From CAYPTB01 sp964413535 (GTDB lineage Bacteria > Planctomycetota > UBA1135 > GCA-002686595), in NCBI GenBank assembly GCA_964413535.1, contig CAYPTB010000027.1, forward strand, positions 145,175 to 209,174: a stretch of DNA of 64,000 nucleotides. The letters are read 5' to 3'. The stretch's first letter is position 1. Each line of letters opens with the position of its first letter. Both the position numbers and the translations under genes were made by a program. The notes beneath the pieces are model-generated. The model did no database searches, was not told the DNA's origin, and saw nothing but the letters and a program-made list of their open reading frames with translations. Below are positions 1-7,745 of this stretch, one piece after another.

Positions 1-1107
1 CTCGTGGTCGCGTCCTACGTCGAGTGGTCCGCGGAGACGGAGCACGAGTGCATGGCCGGCGGCGTGCGCGACTACTGCCACGTGAGCATCTATACGGGTT
101 TGGCCGACCGCGTCTGGAAGGGAGACGGCCGCGGAGGCTTCCGCGACGACACGGCGGCGCACGACGTCGGCGCGCGCACGGGGCGCGGGCTCGGGCTCGC
201 GCTCGTCGACTTCGACCGCGACGGCGACGTCGACCTGTACGTCGCCAACGATTCGGTCGAGAACCACTTCTACCTCAACGAGGGGGGGCGGCTCGTGGAC
301 GCAACCGATCGCTCGGGAGCGGCGTACAGCGCCGACGGTCTGCCGGAAGCCGGCATGGGCGTGGCGGTCGGAGACCTCGACGACAACGGGAGCCCGGACG
401 TCCTCGTGACGAACTTCACGGGCGAGTCGAACTCGGTCTACGTCAACCAGGGCGCGGGCACGTTCCGCGAAGCGTCGCGGCAGACGGGGATCGCCGTCCC
501 CTCGCGACCGGCGCTCGGGTTCGGGATCGCGCTCGCCGACCTCGACCGCGACGGTGTGCTGGACTTCCTGGTCTCGAACGGCCACGTGATGCGCAACGCC
601 GGTCGCGAAGGGAGTCCGTGGCGCTTCGCGCAGCCGGCCCAGCTCTTCCGCGGCGCGCGCGACGGCCCGCGCCTCTCGTTCGAGCTCTGGGGTGGAGCGG
701 GTGCGGTGCTCGACGTCCCGCGCGTCGGACGCGGACTGGCCGCGGGCGACCTCGACGGCGACGGAGAGGTCGACTTCGTGCTCTCGAGCTCCGGCGGGGA
801 CCTCCTGGTCGTCGGGACGAAGCTCGCCGAGCCCGGCACCCACTGGCTGCGCGCGCGCCTGGTCGCGCGCGGCAGCAACACCTCGGGCATCGGCGCGTTC
901 GTGGGCCTCATCCTCGACGACGGGCGCGTCCTGCGGCGCTGGGTCCAGTCGGGAACGGGCTACCTCGGCCAGGACGATCTCGCTCCGCTCTTCGGCATCC
1001 CGCGCGGCGCGCGGCCCGTGCGCGCGCGCGTGCGCTGGCCCGACGGCACGCAGTCGTCGGAGCCCGTTGAAGCCTGGGACCGCACGGTCGAGATCCGCCA
1101 GCCCTGA
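1..1107 (+). CDS. FG-GAP/VCBS repeat protein with ASPIC/UnbV C-terminus (CRTAC1-like), 5' end outside window
   Basis: The reading frame is already open at base 1, so the first codon seen here is not the true start; the upstream part, probably including a signal peptide, is missing. At least four aspartate-rich repeats of the FG-GAP/VCBS kind are visible (DFDRDGDVDLYVAND, DLDDNGSPDVLVTNF, DLDRDGVLDFLVSNG, DLDGDGEVDFVLSSS), each looking like a calcium-binding loop in a beta-propeller blade. The last ~90 residues (SNTSGIGAFV..., GTGYLGQDD..., VRWPDGTQSSEPV) match the ASPIC/UnbV domain found with such repeats in exported proteins of planctomycetes and acidobacteria. The role is probably extracellular binding or adhesion; no enzymatic motif is seen. 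Confidence 0.85.
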   Translation, partial: LVVASYVEWSAETEHECMAGGVRDYCHVSIYTGLADRVWKGDGRGGFRDDTAAHDVGARTGRGLGLALVDFDRDGDVDLYVANDSVENHFYLNEGGRLVDATDRSGAAYSADGLPEAGMGVAVGDLDDNGSPDVLVTNFTGESNSVYVNQGAGTFREASRQTGIAVPSRPALGFGIALADLDRDGVLDFLVSNGHVMRNAGREGSPWRFAQPAQLFRGARDGPRLSFELWGGAGAVLDVPRVGRGLAAGDLDGDGEVDFVLSSSGGDLLVVGTKLAEPGTHWLRARLVARGSNTSGIGAFVGLILDDGRVLRRWVQSGTGYLGQDDLAPLFGIPRGARPVRARVRWPDGTQSSEPVEAWDRTVEIRQP

Positions 1108-1148
1108 CGCGCGCAGCGCGGGTCGCTCGGCGCGCCGGGGGGCTGACC

Positions 1149-2597
1149 TCAGCCGTCGTCCGCGTAGCCCATGTGCTCGAGCTCCTGCTCCAACTCCGGA
1201 GTCGTCCTCCCCTCCGCGGTCCGCTCGGGATGCGCGGCGCGAATGGCCGCCAGGCGCGCCTGCATGGTCGCGAGCAGCGCGGCGTGCTCGGGGAGCGGAG
1301 CGAGGTCGCGGCGCTCGCCCGGGTCGGCGGCCAGGTCGTACAGCTCGAAGCGCTCCAGGGAGAGGTCGTGCACGAGCTTGTGCTTCCCGGTCACGATCGC
1401 CTGGCGGAACTCGAGCACCGGTTCGTCCGCGTGCGCCGTGGTCTCCTTCGCGTGGCGCGACTGCGTCTGGGCCAGGAGCGCGAGCGGCGGGAGCTCGCGG
1501 CCGTGGAAGAGCGGCACGAGGCTCTGGCCCTGCAATCCCGAGGGCGTGGCGAGCCCGGCGAGCTCGAGCGCCGTGGGCAGGACGTCGATCCCGCGCACGA
1601 GGTCGGGCACGCGCCGGCCCGCTTGCAGGGCGTCCGGCAGACGCACGACGAGCGGCACGCGCAGCGTTTCCTCGTACAGGAAGGGATCGTGCGTGAAGAG
1701 ACAGCTCTCGCGCTCGAGCAGGGATTCACCGTGGTCGGACGTCAGGATCAGGACGGTCGAGTCGAGGCGCTCGCTCGCGCGCAACCCGTCGACGAGCTCC
1801 CCCACTCCGCGGTCGGCGTACCAGACGCCGCCGTCGTAGCGATCCGAGATGTAGGCGAGATCGCCCTCGGTGAGCACGCGCGGTCCGCTGCTCGTGGGCT
1901 TCGCGGTCGCGCGTTTCTCGGCGTTCAGGTTGTAGAAGGCTTCCGTGCGGCCGACCCTCCGATCGCCGCGCTCGCCGAAGTGGTTCTCCGCGAAAGCGAG
2001 CGGCGGGCGCTTGGCGTGCTCGGGAATGAAGTCCTCGTTCCAGCTCCGATAGCCGTAGGGGCGATGGACGTCCCACAGGTGCACCCACGCCGCGAAGCGG
2101 CGGTCGGAGGCGGCGGCCCACTCGAGGAACGCCGTCACCGTGGGTTCGTAGGGACCGCGGTAGAAGAGCTGCACCTCGTCGCATCCATCGGTCAAGTCGG
2201 ACGGCGGCAGCCCGGGGTGGTTGTGGAACGCCCCCGTGCGGAAGCCCGCGTCGCGGAAGAGACGGAAGAAAGACGGCAAGGTCGGGTCGAGCTTCTTCCC
2301 CCACGTCGTGACGCCGTGGCTCTGCGTGACGAGCGACGTGAAGAGACTCGCGTGCGAGGGAGCCGTGAAGGGCGCCATCGAGTACGCGCGCTCGAAGAGC
2401 ACGCTCTCGCGCGCCAACGCGTCGATCTCGGGCGTCGTCTCGCGCTCGTAGCCCGCGCACGACAAGCGGTCCGCGCGCAGCGTGTCGACCGTGACGAGCA
2501 GGACGCTCGGTTCGCGCGAGTCATCCCCGCACGCGGCGAGCAGGAGGCAGGCGAGCGCGCAGCGCCCGCTCCCCCGGGGTCCGGAGGGCCTCGTCAT
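1149..2597 (-). CDS. sulfatase-fold lipoprotein (alkaline phosphatase superfamily)
   Basis: This is a 482-residue protein. Its N-terminus carries a short hydrophobic segment ending in LLLAAC (Cys23), a lipobox, so it should be a membrane-anchored lipoprotein. The family's metal-site region VTVDTLRADRL (D38, D43) and the later SDHGES motif are present. The position of the usual C/S-x-P-x-R active-site signature reads APSHASLFTS, with Ser81 and no following Arg. It therefore belongs to the sulfatase fold, but formylglycine-type sulfatase activity is doubtful; a phosphoethanolamine-transfer or other phospho/sulfo-hydrolase role is possible. The ATG start overlaps the stop of the GT39 gene by four bases (ATGA, 2594-2597), so the two are translationally coupled and probably act on the same glycan. 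Confidence 0.85.
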   Translation of the reverse strand: MTRPSGPRGSGRCALACLLLAACGDDSREPSVLLVTVDTLRADRLSCAGYERETTPEIDALARESVLFERAYSMAPFTAPSHASLFTSLVTQSHGVTTWGKKLDPTLPSFFRLFRDAGFRTGAFHNHPGLPPSDLTDGCDEVQLFYRGPYEPTVTAFLEWAAASDRRFAAWVHLWDVHRPYGYRSWNEDFIPEHAKRPPLAFAENHFGERGDRRVGRTEAFYNLNAEKRATAKPTSSGPRVLTEGDLAYISDRYDGGVWYADRGVGELVDGLRASERLDSTVLILTSDHGESLLERESCLFTHDPFLYEETLRVPLVVRLPDALQAGRRVPDLVRGIDVLPTALELAGLATPSGLQGQSLVPLFHGRELPPLALLAQTQSRHAKETTAHADEPVLEFRQAIVTGKHKLVHDLSLERFELYDLAADPGERRDLAPLPEHAALLATMQARLAAIRAAHPERTAEGRTTPELEQELEHMGYADDG

Positions 2598-4726
2598 TCG
2601 CGACCGCGCTCCCACGCGGGGAGCGGATTGCCGCCCGGCGCCGGCACGCGCGTGTCGTAGAGGTAGACGGACCATCCCAGCCGCTCGAAGGGCTCGAACT
2701 CGGTCAGCCAGCCGTAGCGGTCCGCCGAGCGGTAGAGATCGACCACGTGCACGGCGACGATGCCCCGCGGTCGATCGCCGGCGCGCTGCACCCGCTCCAG
2801 GCCGAAGGAGCCCGGATCGCCCGGAGTGTACGCGTCGTAGTAGAGCCCGCCGGCCGCTTCGATCTCTTCGGCGTAGCGCGTGTAGAAACGCCCCGCGCTG
2901 CGCACGTCCTGACCCCAATCGTCGCCCATGACCGTCGTCCACGGGCCCCCCACGGGACCTCCGGCGAGCGCGTTGTAGTACATGAGCTCGTTCGGGAAGG
3001 TGAGCGCGGGCTCCGGCAGGAGCACCTGACCCTCGAGCGCCGCGGCGACGCACACGGCCGCGCCGAAGCGCGGGAAGCGCTGCACGGCTCCCGCCCCCCA
3101 CAGGGCGAGGAAGGGGTACACGGGCAGGACGTACTTCACGCCGAGCAGCGCGTTGCCGCTCACGAACAGTGCGAACAGACAGAGGGGGAATCCGACCAGG
3201 CACGCGCAGCGCCAGCGCGTCCATGCACCGCGCGGGCGCACGCACGCGAACAACCCCACGAGCACGAGCAACGAGAAGGCGAGCGGGTTCTTCACCGCCA
3301 TGACGACGGGATAGTAGTGCGGCACCGGATTCCCGTCCTCGAACGCGTCGCTCGTGTCGAGGACGCGGCCGCGGAAGTACGTCCCGTGACCGCTCGCGGC
3401 GTGCTCGAGCTGGGAGTCGATCCCCTTGAACGCGGTGAGCAGCGGTATCGGCCGCATGTCGCCGAAGACGCCGCGCGTCAGGCGCTCGATCCAGGGCTTG
3501 CTGAACATCTCGCGGTCCCAATCGGCCGTGGCGTTGTTCTCGAACCAGGTCGTCCAGGCCTCGTCGCCCGCGAGCTCGATGCGCGCCAAACACGCCAGCA
3601 CGGAGCGCTTCTCCGTCTCCGGTAGCGGCGCGCGGAGCACGGCGTCGAACGCGCGCCGCCGCAGCGCGCCGGGAGCGTCCTCGAGCACCGCCAACGTCGC
3701 GAGGGCTCCGCGCGCCCCTGCGTCGTCCTGCGCGAGGAGCGCGCCGAGCTCGTCGATCGCCGTCTCGAGGTCGAGCCCGCGCAACTTCGCGAGTCGCTCC
3801 GCGTCCAGTCCGGCCTCCTGCCCGGCCTCCACGAGCACGCTCGCCTTGGGCCACTTGGCTTCGAAACCCACCGGTCGATCGAGGTAGTTGCCGCGGCTCC
3901 ACACCTGGGCGACGCTCTTCGCCTCGAAGCCGTAGCCCGCGGCGAACACGGACAGACCGACGATCCAGGTCCCAAGGAGCCAGCCCAGCGGCCGCGCCGA
4001 GCGCGCGCGCACGCATGCCGCGAGCGCGCACGCGAGCGTGAAGGGCACGAGCACGAGCGACGTGAACTTCGCGAGGTTCGCCAGACCGAAGGCCACGCCC
4101 GCGGCGAGGAGCCGCCTCCAGCGGAAATCCGCGAAGAGGTCGGAGAAGCTCACCACCGCGAAGAACAGGAAGACGGTCAGCCCACCGTCGAGCGCGGCGA
4201 GGCGGCCATGGGCCAGGACGTTCGGATCGAACGCGAACGCGCACAGCCCGAAGAAAGCCGCGCGCGGCGAGAAGAGGCGGCGCGCGACGCGGTAGACGGC
4301 GCCCCCGAGGACCGCCGTCAGCAGGCACATCGGGATCCGCGCCAGGAACAGGTTCCGATCGATGTGCTCGCCGTTGAGCTGGAAGAACCACGTGCGCGGG
4401 AAGGCGACGAGCTCCAGCGCGCGGTCGCTCCACCACACGTCCGGCGCGAAGTGCAGCGGCAGCCCGACGAGGAATTTCACGAGCGGAGGGTGCTCCAGGT
4501 TCAAACCGAACTGGCCCGTCACCCAGTAGAGGTAGCCGCTCGCGATGTAATAGTGCTCGTCGTAGGTGGGGCCGACTCGCCAGGCTCCGACGAGCAGGAG
4601 GGCGAAGAAGATCGCCAGCACGACGCAGGCGCCTCGGTCCCAAGCGGAGAAGCGCGCGAGAAACGGCGCGCGCGCGTGAAGGAGGGAGCCGCGGACGGCC
4701 GATCCAGTCTGCGGTGCGGGCCCCAT
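2594..4726 (-). CDS. GT39 (ArnT/PMT-like) membrane glycosyltransferase with an extra soluble segment
   Basis: This is a polytopic membrane protein of 710 residues from the ATG at 4726; a GTG at 4816 would add 30 residues. The first helix is followed by GPTYDEHYY, the acidic motif of the first periplasmic loop in PMT/ArnT-type transferases that use polyprenyl-phosphate sugars. Many hydrophobic helices follow. In the middle lies a long non-hydrophobic stretch of roughly 150 residues, rich in Ala, Leu and Glu (LRGLDLETAIDELGALLAQD...), which is not usual in this family and looks alpha-helical, HEAT-like. Its 3' end is coupled to the sulfatase-fold gene. The divergent neighbour encodes a polyprenyl-phosphate-mannose-synthase-like enzyme, a plausible donor supplier. 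The acceptor is unknown. Confidence 0.82.
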   Translation of the reverse strand: MGPAPQTGSAVRGSLLHARAPFLARFSAWDRGACVVLAIFFALLLVGAWRVGPTYDEHYYIASGYLYWVTGQFGLNLEHPPLVKFLVGLPLHFAPDVWWSDRALELVAFPRTWFFQLNGEHIDRNLFLARIPMCLLTAVLGGAVYRVARRLFSPRAAFFGLCAFAFDPNVLAHGRLAALDGGLTVFLFFAVVSFSDLFADFRWRRLLAAGVAFGLANLAKFTSLVLVPFTLACALAACVRARSARPLGWLLGTWIVGLSVFAAGYGFEAKSVAQVWSRGNYLDRPVGFEAKWPKASVLVEAGQEAGLDAERLAKLRGLDLETAIDELGALLAQDDAGARGALATLAVLEDAPGALRRRAFDAVLRAPLPETEKRSVLACLARIELAGDEAWTTWFENNATADWDREMFSKPWIERLTRGVFGDMRPIPLLTAFKGIDSQLEHAASGHGTYFRGRVLDTSDAFEDGNPVPHYYPVVMAVKNPLAFSLLVLVGLFACVRPRGAWTRWRCACLVGFPLCLFALFVSGNALLGVKYVLPVYPFLALWGAGAVQRFPRFGAAVCVAAALEGQVLLPEPALTFPNELMYYNALAGGPVGGPWTTVMGDDWGQDVRSAGRFYTRYAEEIEAAGGLYYDAYTPGDPGSFGLERVQRAGDRPRGIVAVHVVDLYRSADRYGWLTEFEPFERLGWSVYLYDTRVPAPGGNPLPAWERGRE

Positions 4727-4829
4727 GACGTCGTTCCGTCCACCGCTCGTCGTGGCAGGACGCGCGAGGCCGAAGGCTCCGAGCAGTATACGAGCCGTCC
4801 TCGTGGGGCTCGACACGCCGTCGCCCGCG

Positions 4830-4858
4830 TTGCCGGTCCTTCGGAGCGATCGTAGACT
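4830..4858 (+). promoter_or_regulatory. candidate sigma70 promoter for the GT2 gene at 4870
   Basis: TTGCCG (4830-4835) and TAGACT (4853-4858) are separated by 17 bases. The predicted transcript would begin about five bases before the ATG at 4870, so translation would be nearly leaderless. It matches the consensus at 4/6 in each box. Confidence 0.4.
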
Positions 4859-4869
4859 CGCACGCCCGC

Positions 4870-5649
4870 ATGTCGTCCGTTGAAGGCCTCGTCGACGCGC
4901 GACTCGCCCCTGACGCGGCGGCGCTCTCGATCGTTTGCATGGTGCCGACCTACAACGAGGCGGAGAACGTCCTCCCCCTCGCGCGCGAGCTCCTCGCCCT
5001 GGGTCCGCGCGTCCGCGTCCTCTTCGTCGACGACGACTCGCCGGACGGCACGTGGAAGCTCGTCCGCGACGCGGCGCGCGACGAGCCGCGCCTCCACCTG
5101 CTGCACCGCACGGAGGAGCGCGGACGGGGATCGGCGGGGCGCGACGGCCTGGTGCGGGCCGTCGAGCTGGGCGCGGACCTGGTGGTCGAGATGGACGCCG
5201 ACTTCTCGCACCACCCGCGCTTCGTCCCCATCCTGGTCGAGCGCATGCTCGCTCCGGGACCCGAGGTCGGGCTCGTCCTGGGCTCGCGCGGCGTGAGCGG
5301 GGGCAGCGACCGCGACCGGGGCTTCGCGCGACGCTCGATCACGAAGCTCGCCAACCTCTACATCCGCACGCTGCTGGGCGTCTCCGTGCGCGACTGCAAC
5401 TCGGGATTCCGTTGCTGGAGGCCTTCGACCCTCGAGCGGATCCGCGTCGCCGACGCGTTCTCCGGGGGGCCCGTGATCGTCCAGGAGCTGCTCTTCAAGA
5501 CGGCGCGCGCGGGAATCGCGATCGCGGAGGTCCCGATCGAGTTCGTCGACCGCGTGCGCGGCGACTCCACGCTGACCCTGCCCATCCTGTTGAAGGGCCT
5601 CGGCAGCGTCCTGCGCCTGCGCTGGATGGCGCTCAGCGGGAGGCTCTAG
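4870..5649 (+). CDS. GT2 glycosyltransferase, polyprenyl-phosphate mannose synthase (DPM1) type
   Basis: This 259-residue GT-A enzyme has no C-terminal membrane domain, which is the size and layout of soluble DPM1-like synthases. Visible motifs are VPTYNEAENV (25-34), FVDDDSPDGTW (52-62), the metal-binding EMDADFSHHP (107-116) and the CNSGFRCW region typical of dolichyl/polyprenyl-phosphate mannosyltransferases. The expected reaction is transfer of a hexose from a nucleotide sugar to polyprenyl phosphate at the inner membrane face. The divergently placed GT39 gene needs such a lipid-linked donor, which supports the assignment. It is followed with no gap by the gene at 5650 (TAG immediately followed by GTG). 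The exact sugar (mannose or glucose) cannot be read from sequence. Confidence 0.85.
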   Translation: MSSVEGLVDARLAPDAAALSIVCMVPTYNEAENVLPLARELLALGPRVRVLFVDDDSPDGTWKLVRDAARDEPRLHLLHRTEERGRGSAGRDGLVRAVELGADLVVEMDADFSHHPRFVPILVERMLAPGPEVGLVLGSRGVSGGSDRDRGFARRSITKLANLYIRTLLGVSVRDCNSGFRCWRPSTLERIRVADAFSGGPVIVQELLFKTARAGIAIAEVPIEFVDRVRGDSTLTLPILLKGLGSVLRLRWMALSGRL

Positions 5650-6822
5650 GTGTCGCCCCGCGAGCGTCGGACGGAGGCCGTTGCGCGTGTGCTCGTGATC
5701 GCGCTCGCGCTCGCGGCGCCCGTCGTCTTCACCCTGCGCGCGGCGCGCATCCAGCCTCTCGAGAAGGCCCGACCCAAGGTGAAGTCCTCGGGACTGGTCG
5801 TCGTGACGACTTCGGTCTGGCCCGCGCTCCCAGGGGAGTCCGAACCTTCGATCGGCGAGCTCGCGCAGCGCGCGGCGCACGTGGATCAGTGCTACTCGCC
5901 ATCACGCAGCCCGGCGGGCGCCGCCGCGAGCCTGTGGACCGGCCGCTATCCGATGCACCACGGCGTGAGCTCGAACCGCCTCGGGCTGCCCGAGGACGCG
6001 TGGACGCTCGCGCGCTCGGCCTCGTCCGCCGGCGCGCGCACGGCGGCCTTCCTCGAGGAGCCGTTCGTCTCGGTCACGGGCATCGGCGGTTTCGAGACGG
6101 TGGTCGAGGATCCGACGCTCGGTTTCGCAGGACTGGCGGAGCTCGCGAGCGCGTTCCTGGCCGAACACGCCGGCGAGCGCACGTGCCTGTGGCTGCACCT
6201 CGCGCGCCCCGGACCGGGTGCTCGCGACCTCGCGCAGCTCCTCGACCGAGTCGGCGCGGCGATCACCGATCCCGTCATGCGCCTCACGACGATGTGGATC
6301 GTCACGGGCTTCGCCAGCAGTCCGCCGCGCTCTCCCCCCGGTCCCGGGTTCCGCTCGGCGGACGCGCAGGCGCGCGTGGACCTGTGGGCGGCGCTGCCGA
6401 GCGGCATCAACGCGCGCCACGAGGGACAGGGTGCGGCGAGCCTCATCGACGTCGCCGGAGCGGTGTGCGAGATCCTCGCGCTCCCGCTCCCCGGCCCGCG
6501 CGACGCCTTCACGCAATCCGACGGGCGCGCGCTGGGACGGAACCTCGGCGGCGGCGGCGGCTACCCGTGGCTCTTCCTGGAGGACGAGCGCGGTTGGGTG
6601 CTGCGTTTCCGCGAGGGGCGCGTCGCGAGCGCGGACGAGACCAAGCTCGTCGCGGAGACGACGACCCGGCCCCAGACGGACGACGGCTTCGCCCCGGCTC
6701 CCCCCGATGAGGCGACGAAGCTCCTCGGTCAGTACGAACAGTTCCTGCGCCTGGTCCAGAAGGGCGCGCTCCCCGCCGTTTTGGTCCAGGCCGATCCGCG
6801 CTGGTCCGCGCTCGGCTGGTGA
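5650..6822 (+). CDS. membrane-anchored, degenerate sulfatase-fold protein
   Basis: The 390-residue product starts at a GTG directly after the stop of the GT2 gene. An N-terminal hydrophobic helix (about residues 13-30) without a cleavage motif suggests a membrane anchor. The segment SRSPAGAAASLWTGRYPMHHGV resembles the active-site helix of sulfatases (x-P-x-x-x-x-L-T-G), but the catalytic Cys/Ser-x-Pro-x-Arg arrangement is altered and the usual N-terminal Asp-Asp metal site is replaced by VVVTTSVWPAL. The SDHG-type metal motif is not seen either. It is probably a catalytically inactive relative of sulfatases that kept the fold as a binding or scaffold protein. The coupling to the DPM1-like gene suggests a role in the same glycan process. 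Confidence 0.65.
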   Translation: MSPRERRTEAVARVLVIALALAAPVVFTLRAARIQPLEKARPKVKSSGLVVVTTSVWPALPGESEPSIGELAQRAAHVDQCYSPSRSPAGAAASLWTGRYPMHHGVSSNRLGLPEDAWTLARSASSAGARTAAFLEEPFVSVTGIGGFETVVEDPTLGFAGLAELASAFLAEHAGERTCLWLHLARPGPGARDLAQLLDRVGAAITDPVMRLTTMWIVTGFASSPPRSPPGPGFRSADAQARVDLWAALPSGINARHEGQGAASLIDVAGAVCEILALPLPGPRDAFTQSDGRALGRNLGGGGGYPWLFLEDERGWVLRFREGRVASADETKLVAETTTRPQTDDGFAPAPPDEATKLLGQYEQFLRLVQKGALPAVLVQADPRWSALGW

Positions 6823-6830
6823 CCCCCGAG

Positions 6831-7745
6831 TCAGTGGCGCTCGGCCACGGTCGCCTCCGTGACGCGCCGGCCGCGCAGCCCGTCCAGGATTCCGCGCCCC
6901 TTCGCGACGACCGCGCGCGCACGCCCGCGGAAGAGCCCGGCGCACCACACGAACGGCAGCGAGAGAACGTCGAACACGAGGAAGCGCAGCCAGCGCGAAG
7001 GCGTGCCGTGGCGCCGCAGGAACCACACGGTGTTGACCCCCACCATGTACTTGCGCAGCACGTTGTAGCCGCCGCCCGTCGAATAGCCGGCGGCATGGTG
7101 CGCGGCTGCTTCTCCGACGCACGCGACGCCGAAGCCCTCGTACGAGGCGCGCACGCAGAAGTCGAGGTCCTCGTGGTAGGCGAAGAACGCGCCGTCCAGG
7201 AGACCGATGGTCTCGAACACCTCGCGTCGGACGAGCATGACGGCGCCGATCACGTAGTCGACCGCGAACGTGCGGCGGAAGGTCGGTCCGTCCTTCGCAC
7301 CGTGTCCGACGAGCGTGGAGAGATTCTGGCGGAAGGTGAGCTTCCCGCCCGCCGCCCACACGACGTCGGGGCGCTCCTTGTACAGGACGCGCGGGCCCAC
7401 GATGCCGAGGCGCGGATCGCGCTCGAAGGCGACCAGGAGCCGCGCCACGCACGAGGGATCCAGCACGGCGTCGTTGTTGACGAGCATCACGAAGTCGGCG
7501 CCCCGCGCCAGCGCGACGTCGATCGCCTGGTTGTTCCCGTCGCCGTAGCCGCGGTTCGTGTCGTTCACGAGGAACACGAGGTCCGGGTGGAGCTCGCGCA
7601 CACGTTCGAGCGAGCCGTCGCGCGAAGCGTTGTCGACGAAGTAGATCCAGGTCGGCTCGATTCCCTCCGCGAGCAGCGAGCCGATACACGCCAGGTTCTC
7701 GTCCCCGCCGTTCCAGTTGACGACGACCGCGGCGACGCTCGGCAC
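6831..7745 (-). CDS. GT2 glycosyltransferase, rhamnosyltransferase-like
   Basis: This is a 304-residue GT-A protein with VVVNWNGGDENLACIGSL at the N-terminus, FVDNASRDGS, the metal-site region FVMLVNNDAVLDP, and AFFAYHEDLDFCVRA, the ED-containing acceptor/base region of dTDP-rhamnosyl and related transferases. One C-terminal hydrophobic segment (LRFLVFDVLSLPFVWCAGLF) may be a membrane anchor. The GTG start at 7745 overlaps the last base of the xseA stop (TAGTG), so the gene is translated with xseA although the functions look unrelated. Sugar donor and acceptor are not predictable. Confidence 0.85.
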   Translation of the reverse strand: MPSVAAVVVNWNGGDENLACIGSLLAEGIEPTWIYFVDNASRDGSLERVRELHPDLVFLVNDTNRGYGDGNNQAIDVALARGADFVMLVNNDAVLDPSCVARLLVAFERDPRLGIVGPRVLYKERPDVVWAAGGKLTFRQNLSTLVGHGAKDGPTFRRTFAVDYVIGAVMLVRREVFETIGLLDGAFFAYHEDLDFCVRASYEGFGVACVGEAAAHHAAGYSTGGGYNVLRKYMVGVNTVWFLRRHGTPSRWLRFLVFDVLSLPFVWCAGLFRGRARAVVAKGRGILDGLRGRRVTEATVAERH

